Assembly: GCA_032871835.1 (NCBI GenBank)
Contig: CM065299.1
Coordinates: forward strand, 27,421,074-27,485,073
From: Dipteronia dyeriana
Lineage: Eukaryota; Streptophyta; Magnoliopsida; Sapindales; Sapindaceae
Length of the DNA stretch: 64,000 bases
Reading direction: 5' to 3'
Shown here one piece after another: positions 42,548 through 55,075 of this stretch. How positions within the stretch are numbered: the stretch's first letter is position 1; every line of letters begins with the position of its first letter. Position numbers and translations under genes: made by a program. The notes under the pieces were generated by a model, which searched no databases, was not told where the DNA came from, and saw only the letters and a list, made by a program, of their open reading frames with translations.

Positions 42548-44000
42548 CCAACGACCATAGCTTGACCCTCACCAACCGCAGCATCCCTAGATTCTTTAGC
42601 TGAATCCTCTTCGACCGAATTTAGAGGTTCGTCCTGTCTGTTTGAGGAACCGGTTCCGATTGAATCGTTTCTATTCGAGTGGCGACGTTGTAGGTTTAAA
42701 GGCGAATCCTTGCTATCAAAGTCTTTTCGTGCTCGCTTCCCATGAGCAAGACTGGAGACCTCTTTACCCTATACCATGAGGTCAACTGTATCACGACTGG
42801 ATTTTGACATGGTGATCAGAAATTTTAAGCTTGATGAAAGAAAGAAAGAGGAGTTGCTCGAGAAGGTGAAGAAAGAAAGAATTTTTTGAGAGTTTGAAAT
42901 TTGAAAGAATGAGAAGCGTGAGAAGAAAGACGACGTGACTGGGTTTAAATAGAGACGAATGGCATAGTAACCAATAACGTCAGTGATAGAAGCAAGCGGG
43001 AAGGTGAGATCTTTGGTGAAGATTACCTCGATTCTTGGGGACTGAAGCAATGCAGCCGGATTAATTCAAAAAATACACTGTTCCTTGCTCACCACGTTTC
43101 ACTTGCATTTAATGAGAGGATTCCTTCTTGGATTCTGGCAACTAAAAGAGAGGGAAAATTTCACAAATCAAATAGGGAATCCGACTCCAACCCCAACTCA
43201 ATCACCGGTGTTCAAGTCAGAGGGGACTTCTATTGATTGCCAAATTCGGCTAGGGACCAAAGGTAAATTTTTCACTCTCCTAGCCAGGTCCAAATCTAGG
43301 ATTAAACAGCAGGGTACCAAATTTCTTGGGGTCGAGCTGCTGTATGACCCCACAGAAGCAAGACGAGGTCGTCACACTCTAGGGTCACCCCAGGTGAAGC
43401 TTGACGTGATCAAATCAAGCTATTTACATCGAATAAGAACCTGAAGCAAGATCAATAGGGGAAGACCAGAACTCCCCGAGGTCGAGATATCTCCCGACCT
43501 CCCCAGAAACATGCTACCACTTCCACTTATACGAAGAGACCCTCAAGGCATCAAATTCATCCTACAATGTCTCTCCATTTCGCCCAGGGAAGAGCCGAAT
43601 CTATCCAAGTAGGTAGGAGGAAGCTCACAAAGCACCGTTACCACTAAATAGCGCACAGAGAAAAGAGAGAGTTTTACCTTAGCCTAAATTCTACTCACAG
43701 AACACGACCACCAATGTTATCTACTTCTTGATAGGTACGAAGTTGCCACACCTCTTGTACCCAAGAGAGATTGTGAGTTTTCGAGTGATTTCTATAAAGA
43801 CGTGTGATTCATTTAACAGTAATAAAGTAATACCATTTTCCTTTACTTATCTTTAATACAAAGTGTTATCGCTTACCTTCATATCCATCATCACATGCAT
43901 AAACCAGGTAACGAAGGTACAAACCCTAACCACGACCTCAAAGGTAGTGGTCTTGAGGGTGCTAGCTAAAATTCCTCACCCCGAGTAAATTTTCGGTTAA
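42548..44000 (-). mobile_element. Gypsy (probably Tat group) LTR/leader and N-terminal ORF fragment
   Basis: On the minus strand there is a GC-richer upstream region with 'gaggtcgggagatatctcgacctcggg', a TATA-like CTATTTAAACCC (about 42,945), a pyrimidine-rich leader and an ATG at 42,812. A short frame MSKSSRDTVDLMV, then a stop, then a basic/acidic frame (AHGKRARKDFDSKDSPLNL) run up to the junction with the copia LTR at 42,548. The composition and promoter style fit Tat elements. No conserved Gag or Pol domain is present to confirm it. Confidence 0.4.
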
Positions 44001-44009
44001 CAAGTAACA

Positions 44010-45508
44010 AACACAAAAACATACTAGAATCATGAAATGATATCAGTCAAAGTTCTAGCAAAAACCTAGAGTATACTTTTCTCACAATATTCAATCAAAT
44101 GTGTTAATCAAGTATATGTTCAATTAAACAAACCTAACGCATGTATAGACTATTTATATATATATAAAAAAAATGGATCACAAATCGTCCTAAATCAAAA
44201 GCTAGAACAATACAATATCCAATCATGTGAAAATATAGACTTTAGAAAAATCTAACTCAACATGAGAGATTCGAATCATGTTCAATCTAGTTTCAATAGA
44301 GTCTAAAACTCAACTCAAATCAAAGTATACACAATAATCATACATATATAGAAGAAGAAAACCCAAGGTGATTGAAAAACATTGAAGATCAAAACTTAAG
44401 AAATTTTCAATACCTTAGAAGAAAATGTGCAGTCTCGTTTTTGATGGAGCACCTCTAGAAAAACTTGAATAAATAACCTCAACCTTCTTGGAAATGATTG
44501 AGGATTGATAGAGGAACAATCTAAAACTTGAATCAATTGAATTAGAGTTCAAATGAGAAAGTTATGGTGTTTGGGAGATGAGAAAGTTGTGAGAAAATTT
44601 CTGCACAAATTATTTCAAATTTTCTTCTTAGAATAAAATGAAAGAGGGAAAGGAATATATAAATAAGAGGGAAGGAAAGAGATTGGAGGGACCGATGGCT
44701 ACAAGCCACCTCCTCTCCCCAAAATGGCACGTGGGAATCTTGGTGGTAGAAGGAGTTTCTTTCCGGGATGGCCACACACCATTCCGGTGAAGGATGGCTT
44801 GATGGCCTTTGGCCACTTGCTTCCTCCCTCACGCACCTTCGTGTTCTTCGACCTTGTTCTCCGGTCTCCAAACTCCGAATTTGAATCCATTTATAGATTA
44901 AAAACTAGGACTCTCTCACGCACATGGAAGACTTTAAAACTTTGACTAGAAATTATGAATTCGACTCGATACAAGAAGATGAAAACAAGGCATGGTAAGT
45001 GATCGAGAAGTTTCATAACTTTTTACTTGGAACTTGAAATCAAATGAATGAGTAACCGAAATGACCGAAAATAAATAAGAAACAATACAATACCAAATTC
45101 AAGTCCAAGGTCTATGAAACATAAATATACAAACACATAATACACAAGAATGCTATTTTCTAGACATAGTCCTAGAAACATGCAATTCATAAAATTTGTC
45201 AATTTAAGTCTAATGCATGAGCATTCAATATCAAATGTGTGAATGTGTTATATAAATTGAGCACAACGATGCATGGACATATATGGATACAATGTGTGTG
45301 TGTGTCTAAGCCTTGTAAGAGAAATGAGGTCTAAATATACCTTTATCGAACAATAAAACACATTTCTCTTTAAAGACTTGATCTTGCTTGATAAGTTACC
45401 AAATCTTCGTTGAAGCTTGAATCATCATCAATCTTAGACAACTAATCAATACAAGTGAAACGTTGTTTTGATATGGAATTAATACCAACACAAGCTAAAA
45501 ATCTAACA
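44010..45508 (-). mobile_element. Copia (SIRE-like) LTR, copy 2, truncated at the U5 side
   Basis: It is similar in order and wording to 10,380-11,923: 'ctagaacaatacaa', 'aacccaaggt(a/g)attga', 'gtgcagtc(a/t)cg', 'gaaagt(c/t)atggtgttt(g)', a GC-rich zone at 44,690-44,880, and the intact 5' end TGTTAGATTTTTAGC (minus strand) at 45,508. The equivalent of 9,340-10,380 is missing. It is inserted in R-U5 sequence of an Athila-type LTR. Confidence 0.75.
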
Positions 45509-46100
45509 GATGTGCCTACTCCTTAAATGAAGATATCAAGTACTTTTATAAGCTCAAATTAATTCAACACCTAGTCAATGGAGAGTTGATATGCCTATTC
45601 AATCAAGAAGATATCAAATATTTTTTTTACTCAAATCAATTTAACATTTATACTTGAATTAAGAGTTGATGTGCCTACTTAATCCAATGAGACATCAAAC
45701 ATTTTACAAAACAATGAATGGAACTGAAATAGATCAAAAACAAAAGATAATGGTGGAAAGCCCACAATCCATGAATTAATACATTAACTCCCACATAGGA
45801 TAAGCGATGAAGAGATAAACAAGCAAAACACAAGATAGAACCCATTGATGTGCTGGATTCCTATATTCTCCAAGTTCCTTCTTCCTTCAAGTGTCCAAAT
45901 TCGTTGCTCCTTGAATGGGTAATGGAGTTTGAGTGAAATGAAGGATGATATAGAGATGGATTTGGTAGGGAAATTGGTTAGGAATGGTGTATGATGGGTA
46001 TGGAAGATTTGGGAGAGAATTCTTGATCTAAGTTAGTGAGTTAGCGATGTAAGAAGGTTGTGAGGGCAAGTGGTTCGTATCAGAAAAAGATATATTTATA
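45509..46100 (-). mobile_element. Athila-type LTR fragment (R-U5)
   Basis: The sequence follows 52,113-52,720 closely: three GATATC/GTTGATGTGCC units, 'tccatgaattaatacattaactcccacat', 'tccttgaatgggt', and a TATA region 'gatatatttatagga' at about 46,090. The similarity stops at the TATA box. Beyond it (46,100 on) the sequence does not contain the CTGGTCCA repeats of the 52.7-53.1 kb U3. Confidence 0.7.
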
Positions 46101-47801
46101 GGAAGTGATTCAACAAAATAAAAACAATCTAAAATTTTCCTAAGCAAACACAAAGATATGCTGCAAAGCCAACTAATGTAGAGATAGGCAAGAAGAGTGG
46201 GAGTGAGGAATAGGCACATGCAAAATATTCAGAAATAACTCAAAGGCATTCCAAAGGAAACTCACACAAAACAATTCCCACACTTAAAAGTGCCCTCACA
46301 TTGGAAACTACTCACTCTCACGCCTTAAGCCTAATTCGCTTTGTCTCTTGGTCCTCACATGGATTCTCTTTTATCTTTCCGCTCAGAACCTAAGTTTACA
46401 CTAATATAAGTGTATGCAAAAGAGAGTTTAGGCAATGGAATCAAATGTATTGTATACAATTAAACTTTGAAAAGCCACTCATTTAGCGAACTATCCTAAT
46501 GAAAGAATCAAATTCCATGAACATGGAAAAAGCATGCATCAACTCACATTCCCGAGCTAGACTTCCTTAAAGATCAAATAGGCATTTCCCTAGGTTGTAA
46601 TGAGGCCATGGTTGAAATGTGGTGCATGAAAGAAGAGGAATGGAATGTAAACATCATCAATCATGCCAAGAAAAACTTTACATTACACACCACTTATATC
46701 TAGCTCCTCTTGCTTGCAGCTCTTTGAACATTAGCATCTCGGCATTGACTTCCAATTAATATTGCGCTTTCACATTTTTACTATAAATTCTTTGAGTACT
46801 TTACATTAAGAACTTTTAATGGCTTTTGGAGCTTTTCTTTCCCTTTTTTTTAGCACACCTTGCACTTGGAGATTTGAGGCTTTAAGTGCTCAACTTTTTT
46901 TTTTTTACTTTTACGTTTTTGAGCCTTTTGCTTTGCATATTATAAAATCCTGTCTCAATACACACTATCTTTACATTTGAGAGCTTCTCTTCTTGACAAC
47001 CACAACCACTCATCCTAACATGATTGACAACAGGGGTAAGGCATGTGTTTAAGTTATACAATTATATGGTGATGTTATGAGTATGAAATGAAAGATTTAG
47101 TGTTTAGCCTCAAAATTGCAACGGAAGCAAACACTAAAGGGAATGGAAAAGTGTTTAGGCTATTTTTTGTAGTTAATGCACACATTGCCTAAAATGATAT
47201 CAATAAGTCCATTTATCAAATGAATGCAAATCTGTGTCAAGCAATCCACTTAAAATGATTCATGTTCTATGGCAAATGATGTTTATAAAGCGAATAGTGT
47301 TTTGGATTTGAAAAACATTATTCCTCATAATTACACGCTTTTTGGCTTGTATTTGTGAAACTTTCAAAGAGAAATCGCCACTATTAGAATAAGGCGAATG
47401 AGCAACGAGTCCCCTCAATTAAGACATTAGAGAGAAGAGACTAACTCATGAAGTGCAAGTGAGACTCCTAGAATGAGAAAAAAGTTACCTGAACTTAGCA
47501 CATTAAGCATAAACAAATTCACCACAAACACTCACTCAAGGCATCTCACCAAGAACTTTAAGCTCAAAAATTGGCCACAACAGCAAATTTGAAAAATTAG
47601 GACTAAAAAATGACTCAAAAACACACAAGACGACTCAAAATATAGACGTCTACACTCCCAAACCAAAACTTGACATTGTCTGTAATATTGGACAAGAGAG
47701 CCCAGCAAGAAGGTGAGCTCCAAACAAAACACACAAAATAAAAAAAAAACGGAAACAAACAAAACAAACTTAGGCACTAGGCAAACATAATCAATGCCTA
47801 A
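46101..47801 (-). other. Non-coding 3' internal region of the minus-strand Athila-type element
   Basis: There is no coding region. A polypurine-like CTTTTAAGTGTGGGAATTG is present on the minus strand at about 46,276-46,294. A part near 47,000-47,270 matches, inverted, the region around 2,990-3,260. T-rich low-complexity sequence lies at 46,840-46,930. The frame 47,532-47,777 is hydrophobic but of low complexity. Confidence 0.45.
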
Positions 47802-49366
47802 TGTAAGTGTCTCATTTTTATTGGCTTATTTCATTGACATAATTACACTTGGGGTTCCATAGTGTAAAGGGTATAATATGATTTGAAGATCTCCCATTAT
47901 CAAGGCTTTGGACTCCAAGTGCTTCAAGGAAGGTAAATTACTTGACTCTACTCCTAATTGAAGATAATTAGTAGCACACACTCACTTGCATGCATTTCCA
48001 TTGATTGTATATTTTTATGTCTTTGAATGATGCATTGTATGCCATTCATCAAACTCTACACTTGCATATCTTACATTTAGGATAGTGTGTTATATTTGCT
48101 TGGAAAAAAGGATTTTCCTCTTAACCGCGATGCAGGTTGCTGGCTATGCACCTGTCTTAACCACAGTCCCAACAATGGTTGGTTATAGAGGTTGCATGCT
48201 TAAGGAACCGCGGTTTGTACACATGCCTACATAGTGGTCCCTACCGCAGTATTCACAAGAAGGCCTCTGTTGCATGTACCACGGTATGTGCACTTGTATG
48301 TACAGTGGTCCCAACCGCGGTATTGTGCATACGGTGCACTATTGTGTGTACCGCGGTCTGGATAACTTTCCCGAGCCCTGAACTAGCCAGCGGTAATGAT
48401 GGGATTTTGTTGCCTATTTTCAAAAAGGCATTATTTCATCTACGACTTCATATATATACACCCTTTCACTTTATTTGCCTCTTTTGAGCTTCGAAATTTA
48501 TTTATACTTCATCCTTTTATAGCTCAAGAGTGAATTGCAAGGAAAGTTAGCGAGATTGCATTTTTATTGACCAAAACCCAAACACCCATCATTCTTACAT
48601 GAATCAACTAACATTTAGCTTCATCTAGGATGTGTTATGCATGGGTCTTCATCAATATATTTGACTTGGTAAGTAGAACACCATATTCATTCATTTTTAT
48701 GTTCTTGCTTAACAAGAAATCTCTTTTATGACTTGTTTACATCTAGATTAAGATTTTAATTACAAGTTGAGATTTTTATTGATTGTTGGGTTGTTGTATT
48801 GTGATAGCTATTACATCTATGTGTGTTTCTATTTCATATAGCTAAGTTATATGTATGTCATATAGCAACATGATATCTAGGATTTTTTGAATCATTTCAT
48901 GATTAGATAAGTACTAAATGTGTTGAGCATTTGTGCATTTAGAATATTTTCACATTCACTTTAGGTTGCATATCTCTTCTTTTTTGAGTTAAGTCTTGTA
49001 TGTGCCATGGGTAGTATACAAGCAAGAGCCGATAGTCACTATTAAAGGTCCGTGGGTAGCAAAAGCAGACTATTAACCGTATAGTTGTGATATGGTCAAC
49101 CTAGCTTGTAATTGATTTTATAAATAGTGGATTTGAGGGCTCGATTGACTAGTTTTAGCTAATCCTGTGGTTTTTACCTTGTTGAAGGTTTTCCGTATAA
49201 ATTCAAGTGTTATTTATATTCCGTATTTTTACTTGAATTTGTTGTATGTTTATTGTGGGGTGTTTTTTTTTAATATTGATCAAGTGAAAAGTCGGTGATT
49301 AATTTGGTTAAAACCTATCCACCCCCCTCTAGGTCAATTAGACACACATGTTTGAGTTTAATTTCA
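47802..49366 (+). mobile_element. Complete solo LTR of a SIRE-like copia element
   Basis: It starts TGTAAGTGTCTC at 47,802 and ends near TTTAATTTCA at 49,366. Flanking pentamers are cctaa (47,797-47,801) and cccaa (49,367-49,371), four of five identical. Its U3 shares 'attggcttatttc' with the LTR at 40,503. A GC-rich zone with ACCGCGGT-type words (48,125-48,375), a TATA box (about 48,449) and the U5 words 'gtggtttttaccttgttgaagg' and 'ctatccacccccctctagg' follow. There is no internal region, so LTR-LTR recombination has removed it. Confidence 0.8.
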
Positions 49367-49585
49367 CCCAACAACAAGAAATAAGAACAAAATTAAAGGC
49401 TCAATCATAAAAGGCATCAATGTTATCATTGTTTCCTCCTATGATAGAAAGAAACCTGGCTTTATCAAACAAGATACAAAAATCATTTCCTCTAGAAGTT
49501 ATATATTAGCTGCCACTCAAAAACACATAATAGAAAGTTTAGGAAATTAAATTTTCCTCAATTTATACTCTTTCCAAACCAATCA

Positions 49586-49600
49586 CCCCCCCCCCCCCCC
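49586..49600. repeat. Run of 15 C residues
   Basis: On the minus strand this is AAAAAAGTTTGGGGGG... , a lengthened version of the AAGTTTGGGGG purine motif common in Athila/Tat internal regions. Confidence 0.9.
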
Positions 49601-50039
49601 AAACTTTTTTATTTAAAAGAAATAACTTAACAAACAAAACAAATTCCACAATAGATTTTTACCCTTAAACCTACTTCTTTCTCTCCTCTCAATTACCATT
49701 CACAATTTCACATATAAAGGACAAGAGAAATGTTAGCGTGAAGAAGGGAAAAAATGGATTGTACAATTTTCAAACAAAATAAAGCGTAAAATAAAGTGCA
49801 GGAAATAAGTTTTCCACATTATGCACTTGTGCTGGGGTTATCATCAACTAAGGGATTCTTAACCAAGTTTGGAAATTCACCCCTTTTCACAACCCTATAT
49901 GGGTGTAGAGGACCTTCCATTCTTTCCTTTGCTATTGTTTCTTACTTGGTCAATTAGATCTTCCTTTACCAAAATTTTCTTGACCCTAGGTGGACTCTTC
50001 TTATTCTTGACTTCTCTTATCTTTTTTTTTTACCTATTG

Positions 50040-51243
50040 AACTTATAACATTCATCTCTCACATGCTCTCTTTTTGAAAAAAAATAGCAATTGGGAGTAG
50101 AGTGAGAAGAACTCCATCTTTATGAGTGACTATGTGGCCTTTGGTTTTGCTTCATTTGTAGCAACATGACCACCTTCTCGACTTTGTCTAGTTTAACTAT
50201 ATAGTCACTCCCCTTGACCTTTGCTACCTTAAGGGCTTCTTCCATCTTGCAAAGGGTATCCTTTACTTCCTTCAAGGCATTGGCTTTTCGTTCAACTTTC
50301 ACTTGCATCTTTCTTGATTTACGAGCTATCTCATTTTTAAAATTCTTCTGATAGCCTCTCTAAGTCCTCTAAATCCTTAAATGCTCTATTTTTCTGAACT
50401 TTAAGGTTCTCTATTTGTATTTCCAGTTCCGTATTCTTGTTAGAAAGTTCTCTTATCTTCTTTCGGAGTGTACCACTCTCCACCTTAAGCAATTTTACTT
50501 CAAGTGTGAGCTTTTTGTTCTGTATTTCGAGCTCATCTAGCTTCATCATTTCCAAGGCATCACCATTGCCTTCTAACTCCTTCTTTGTGGGTTGCATCTT
50601 CCTTTCATACTTTTTCCTCATTTCTTCTTTTATTGGGAGGTTTCCATTACCTTCTCTTGAAGTAAATCCTTCTCCTTTTTCAGTGGATCTGTCTTTAACA
50701 CTAAGTCTACATTGAACACTTATAAACTCCTCATTCTCCTTGATTAACTCTTTCTTGTCCATCTCTTTCATTGTCTTGCTTTGCTCTACTTCAAAATGGA
50801 AACAATACTAATCGGTTGAGTTGTGGAGTTTGGAAGAATTTTCATTATCTTCTTTCTACAATTGAAATTGAACCTCTTGGTTGCTTTGATTGGTGGCTTG
50901 GATGGAATTGTTGAAGTTCTTTTCATAAACATACTCTTTTGCTTGTCTGGCCAGCTAGGTAACATATAGTTGTTGAACTTTTGTTCGGATGCTTGTTATA
51001 AGGATTTGAATAACTGCATGATTGCCTGTTGAGAAGCTTTAAATCACTCATTTTTCTGAAGACTATTTTTCATGATCTCATCTTCAAATGATTTAGCCAA
51101 TGGTTGTATGATGAGATAGGATGCTCAAGGCCATTGACTTCATTATAGTTCCATGAGGGGTTTTGGTGGGATCTCCAATCCTAGTTGTTGGAATCATCAT
51201 AAGACTCGTAACTTGGTCCCGTGTTTTGCTTGAAGAAATCCAT
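50040..51243 (-). pseudogene. Gag-like ORF with long coiled coil and broken zinc knuckle
   Basis: The likely start is ATG 51,243 (MDFFKQNTGPSYESYDDSNN, then a stop), about 120 bp after the primer-binding-like site, so this is the first ORF of the minus-strand element. The frame 50,337-50,771 is a strong coiled coil (KKLTLEVKLLKVESGTLRKK and further heptads). After a one-base shift it goes on at 50,120-50,308 (KEVKDTLCKMEEALKVAK). A knuckle remnant CYFFSKREHVRDEC follows near 50,090, its second Cys replaced by Phe. It could be a Tat/Athila gag or a SIRE gag C-terminus; the position favours the former. Confidence 0.5.
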
Positions 51244-51364
51244 AGAACCTGAAATAAAAGAAAACAAAACTACCATATGAAATAAAAAGAAACAAAAGAA
51301 ATTAAAAAAACTAACTAACTACCAATATTAAAACAAATCTAATCACTACTACACACACCAATCC

Positions 51365-51386
51365 CCAGTAGTAGTGCCATTTTGAA
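51365..51386 (-). promoter_or_regulatory. Degenerate primer-binding site (tRNA-Asp type)
   Basis: The minus strand reads TGGCACTACTACTGGGGATT, a diverged form of the TGGCGCCGTTGCCGGGGA site used by Athila/Tat elements, directly downstream of the LTR. Confidence 0.6.
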
Positions 51387-51387
51387 C

Positions 51388-53275
51388 GTAGCTTTTTATG
51401 TCGTTAGCAAATTGCAAGTTCAAAATATATTTGTAAAGTTCCTAGCAATGCTCAAAATGTTTTTAAAACAAGTGTAGTAGCAAGCGAGGTATCGTTTCAT
51501 AGGGATCAATGGTAGCGGTGATCAAATTTAATATGAAAAGTACTAGTATTGTAGAAAAATAAAAGTTTAAATGGTTGATTGGAAAATTAATAACTAAGAA
51601 GCAACTACAATTGTGCTAAATAGCTAAAATTAAACTAATACAAGCGAGAATACGGTGTGATAAGAAATGAGATGGATATGAGAGTCAATGCATTTCAAAG
51701 ACAAATAGTAGGCAATCCTATGAATCTTCTAAAAACCTATTCAGCCTCTTTAGGGCCAATCTACATTTAAGTGTGATTCAAAAAACCACTTGATTCTCAC
51801 CAACTACCCAACTATTGATGTGCTAGGTTGAGTGTAGGGAGAATCCTCTTTAAGCTTAGATAGATTAGTTAGCCGAGATGTCTTGCATTGATGTGCTCAT
51901 AATCCATCCCTTCCATTCAAGAGAGCTATTTGAAATTAACGTCTAAACTTAAGTTAAGAGTTGATGTGCCTACTCAACTCAAGAAGATATCTTATACTTT
52001 GAAAATTAATATCAAACTTAAATTGAGAGTTGATGTGCCAACTTAATCAAAGAAGATATCTTGTATTTATATATCATATACTTAGAAAATTAACATCTAA
52101 CTTAAATTGAGAGATGATGTGCCTACTCAATAAAAGAAGATATCATGTACTTTTATAAGCTTAAATTAATTTGACACCTATTCAATCTAGAGTTGATATG
52201 CCTACACATTCAAGAAGATATCAAATTCTTTTAATTACTCAAATCTATTTAACATCTAGACTTAAATTAAGAGTTCATGTGCCTACTTAATCCAAGAAGA
52301 TATCAAACACTTTAAAGTAAAATGAATTGAACTAAAAAAGATCAGATACAAAAGATAATGTTAGAAATCCCATAATCCATGAATTAATACATTAACTCCC
52401 ACATAGGATAAGCAATGAAGGGATAAACAAGCAAAAGACATTACAGAACCTATTGATATGCTGAGATTCCTCTATACTACAAGCTCATCTTCTCCTCCAA
52501 GTGTCCAAATCCGTAGCTCCTTGAGTGGGTACTTGAGTTTGAGTGAAATGAAGATGAAATGGGTGATATAAAGATGGTTTTGGTCAAGAAATTGGTTAGG
52601 AGTGGCGTGCGATGGGTTTGGATGATTTGGGAGAGATTTATTGACCTAGGTTAGTGGGTTAGTTATGTAAAAAGGCTATGAGGGTGTCTGGTTCTTATCA
52701 TAATATATATTTATAGGATTTCTAAAAATAGGTCTAAAGGTGCTAATGTCACTGAATCTGGGTAACTTCACGGCCCGTAGTTCACATGTATGGACCAGTG
52801 AGATCTAATGAAGGCTTTCTAGCTCTAGATCCGCGGGTCACTTCATAGGTATGAATCCATAAATTGTGACACTTTATGGTTCTACTTCGCGGCTATGGAC
52901 CAATAAACTGTTGTCTCAAGATCTTCTAGAGATGACTTTACGGGTGCATTGTGCTAGTGTGGACCAGCGAACTCTGGCCTTGAGATCTTCTGGAGGTGAT
53001 TTGTCTTTCGGATTCGAAGTAGCTTTGGTGGTATGGACCAACGAACATCAACGCGAGATCCCTGGAATTTCCTTAGGTTGACTTGCGTGGGTATGTATCC
53101 ACGCCCTACCAGTGAACTGGGCACTCTTCTTAAAATTCTGAATTGTTCTGCTATTGAAAGATCTAGTTTGAATCTCCACTGTCAGAAATACATTGATTTC
53201 CTACATTGACTAGAACTGAGCAGTTAAACATGAGAATTTACTCGGAATAGAACCAAAGGATGCAAAATCGAGGTT
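51388..53275 (-). mobile_element. Athila-type 5' LTR
   Basis: U3 begins near TTTTGCATCC (minus strand, about 53,275) and contains at least five diverged CTGGTCCA...AAGT units (52,740-53,120). The TATA box is 'ataaatatatat' at about 52,700. The R-U5 holds a minisatellite at 51,935-52,330, and the LTR ends just before the primer-binding site. A related LTR in opposite orientation starts at about 53,461, giving a head-to-head pair. Confidence 0.75.
51935..52330. repeat. Minisatellite with units of about 70-80 bp in U5
   Basis: About five diverged units each contain AGAGTTGATGTGCC, then TACTCAA, then AAGAAGATATC. Partial sets of the same units occur at 45,509-45,720 and, inverted, at about 54,590-54,720 in the other LTR copies. 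Confidence 0.75.
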
Positions 53276-53456
53276 CTTTCTGAAGCAATTCAACTTAGTT
53301 TGTTGAAGACAATTGCCCTATCAAATTTATATGAGCAACGTTCTATGGTAACAAAGATCCATTTGATCAAGATGTTGTTTACTATGAAGATATTATAAAA
53401 TTTGATTTTCAAGGATCAGCTAAATGTGTTCAACAAGATAACAGATTGATCGTGTC
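53276..53456 (+). pseudogene. Tork-like copia Gag fragment, left part
   Basis: In one frame: EAIQLSLLKTIALSNLYEQ, RSMVTKIHLIKMLFTMKIL, a stop, NLIFKDQLNVFNKIT. This is the helical core of copia Gag (…LYLKKKLYNLKM… DHLNTFNKL…). It is cut on the left by the minus-strand LTR and on the right by a plus-strand LTR, after which Gag resumes at 55,076. Confidence 0.65.
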
Positions 53457-53460
53457 ATAT

Positions 53461-55075
53461 TGTGTTGCATTTTGGCCCTCATTTCCTCAACATTCGACTT
53501 GTTTTTGAGTGGATTCTTGTGTCTAACGGCTCTATTTTAGTCAGTGTAGGAAATCATTGTATTTCAGGAACAAGTGGCTCAAACTAAAGTTTTCAGGTGC
53601 AGAACAAGACAAGTTTTCAAGAAGAATGCTCAAATCATCTGTCTCTTTGCGAGTCTACACTAGCGAAGCTACCTACGGACCGAGAGCAGATCACCTTTAG
53701 ACTAGACCTAGTATCTAGTTCACTATTAGTGGGTGGGTCTACACCAGTGCAATGACACCCTTGAAGTTTTTCTAGAAGAACTTAAGGCACACTTCATTAG
53801 TCCATACCAGGGCAAGGTCGATCGTGAATTGGCACCAATTTCTGCCCAAGCTGACTTCGCCAAGAAGACTTCCTTGGTCTACAACAGAGAAGTACCTGTG
53901 ACCCGAGAGCCAACATTCCTTTAAGATGACTGTGAGCCTTCATTTTGCTGGTCCACATCCGTAAAGAATGAACCAGTTCGTGGGACCCTACATGCGAATC
54001 ATTCGTAAAGTATTTGTAGACCGAGAGATAGAAAGCCTCATTTCCCAATTCACTGGTCCACTTTTTAGGTCCCTACCCGAGAACTTCAAGCCGCAAAGTT
54101 GCCCAGGTTAAGTGATGTCGGTAGTTTCAGACCTCTTTTTTGCAACACTTTAAATATATTCTTTTCTGAACACACACTCTAATAAGGCCTCACACGAACT
54201 CACACCCTCTCTTACCTTATCTAGATCTAGGAATCATCTCCCACATATCCAAACCATCCTATACTATTTCTTACCTAAATTCCTTGCCAAATCAATTCCC
54301 ACATCTCTCTTTTCACACTAATTTCACTCTAAACCAAACACCCACTGAAGGAGCTTGAATTCTATACTTAGGATGAGAAGAAGATCTTAAAAACCAAGGA
54401 AATTTCAGCTTACCAATTGGTTTCCTCTTATATCTTTCTTCTTTTATTCTTCTTTGTATCTTTTTTATGAATAACTAAACCCCTTTGTTGGAGTTGATGT
54501 AATTTGACGTGAGTTGTGGGTAATCCACTATTTATCTAGTAGTTGTTCTCTTAGTTCCATTCACTATTCTTAATGTAATTGGCATCTCTTTGGAATAAGT
54601 AGGCATATCAACTCTTGATTCATTGTTAGCTGTTAAATTGATTAAATGTTTTTAAAATTGGATTAAATGTCTCATTGGATTGAGTAGATGCACCAACTCT
54701 CTATTCAAGTTGAGATACCCATATTTTGGTGTCTAAAGCTGGCTATCTTTAATGGAAGGGATATGTTGTAAGCATACTAATCCAGCATATCGATGCCCAC
54801 TATTTGAGTTGTGATTCCATTGACTCCTACATTTCATCTCATATATATATTCACATATATTTATTGTTAACTTAGTTGCAATTTAGTTTAGCTTAACTGT
54901 TAATTGAATTTTAGTTGATATATCCAAAAACCAAACTTCTCATTTTACTTTTAAGCACTTCTAGTATTAAAACTTAAATTTTTCATCACTATGTTCGATC
55001 CCATTGGAGCGATACCTCACTTGCCACTGTACTTGTTCTTTGAACATATTTTTCAACACATTTTGAGGTTTTACA
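53461..55075 (+). mobile_element. Athila-type solo LTR inserted in the copia gag
   Basis: It starts TGTGTTGCATTTTGGCC and ends near GGTTTTACA. U3 contains diverged CTGGTCCA/AGTCTACAC...CGAAG units (53,650-54,110), followed by a TATA region (about 54,150) and an R-U5 with GTAGGCATATCAACTCT units. It is related to the LTR at 51,388-53,275 in inverted orientation. Because copia Gag sequence lies on both sides with no internal gypsy region, it is a solo LTR. A clear 5-bp duplication was not seen. Confidence 0.7.

Noticed and set aside
52866..53081. 71-codon frame on the plus strand
   Set aside because: It is the reverse strand of the CTGGTCCA repeat zone of a minus-strand LTR.
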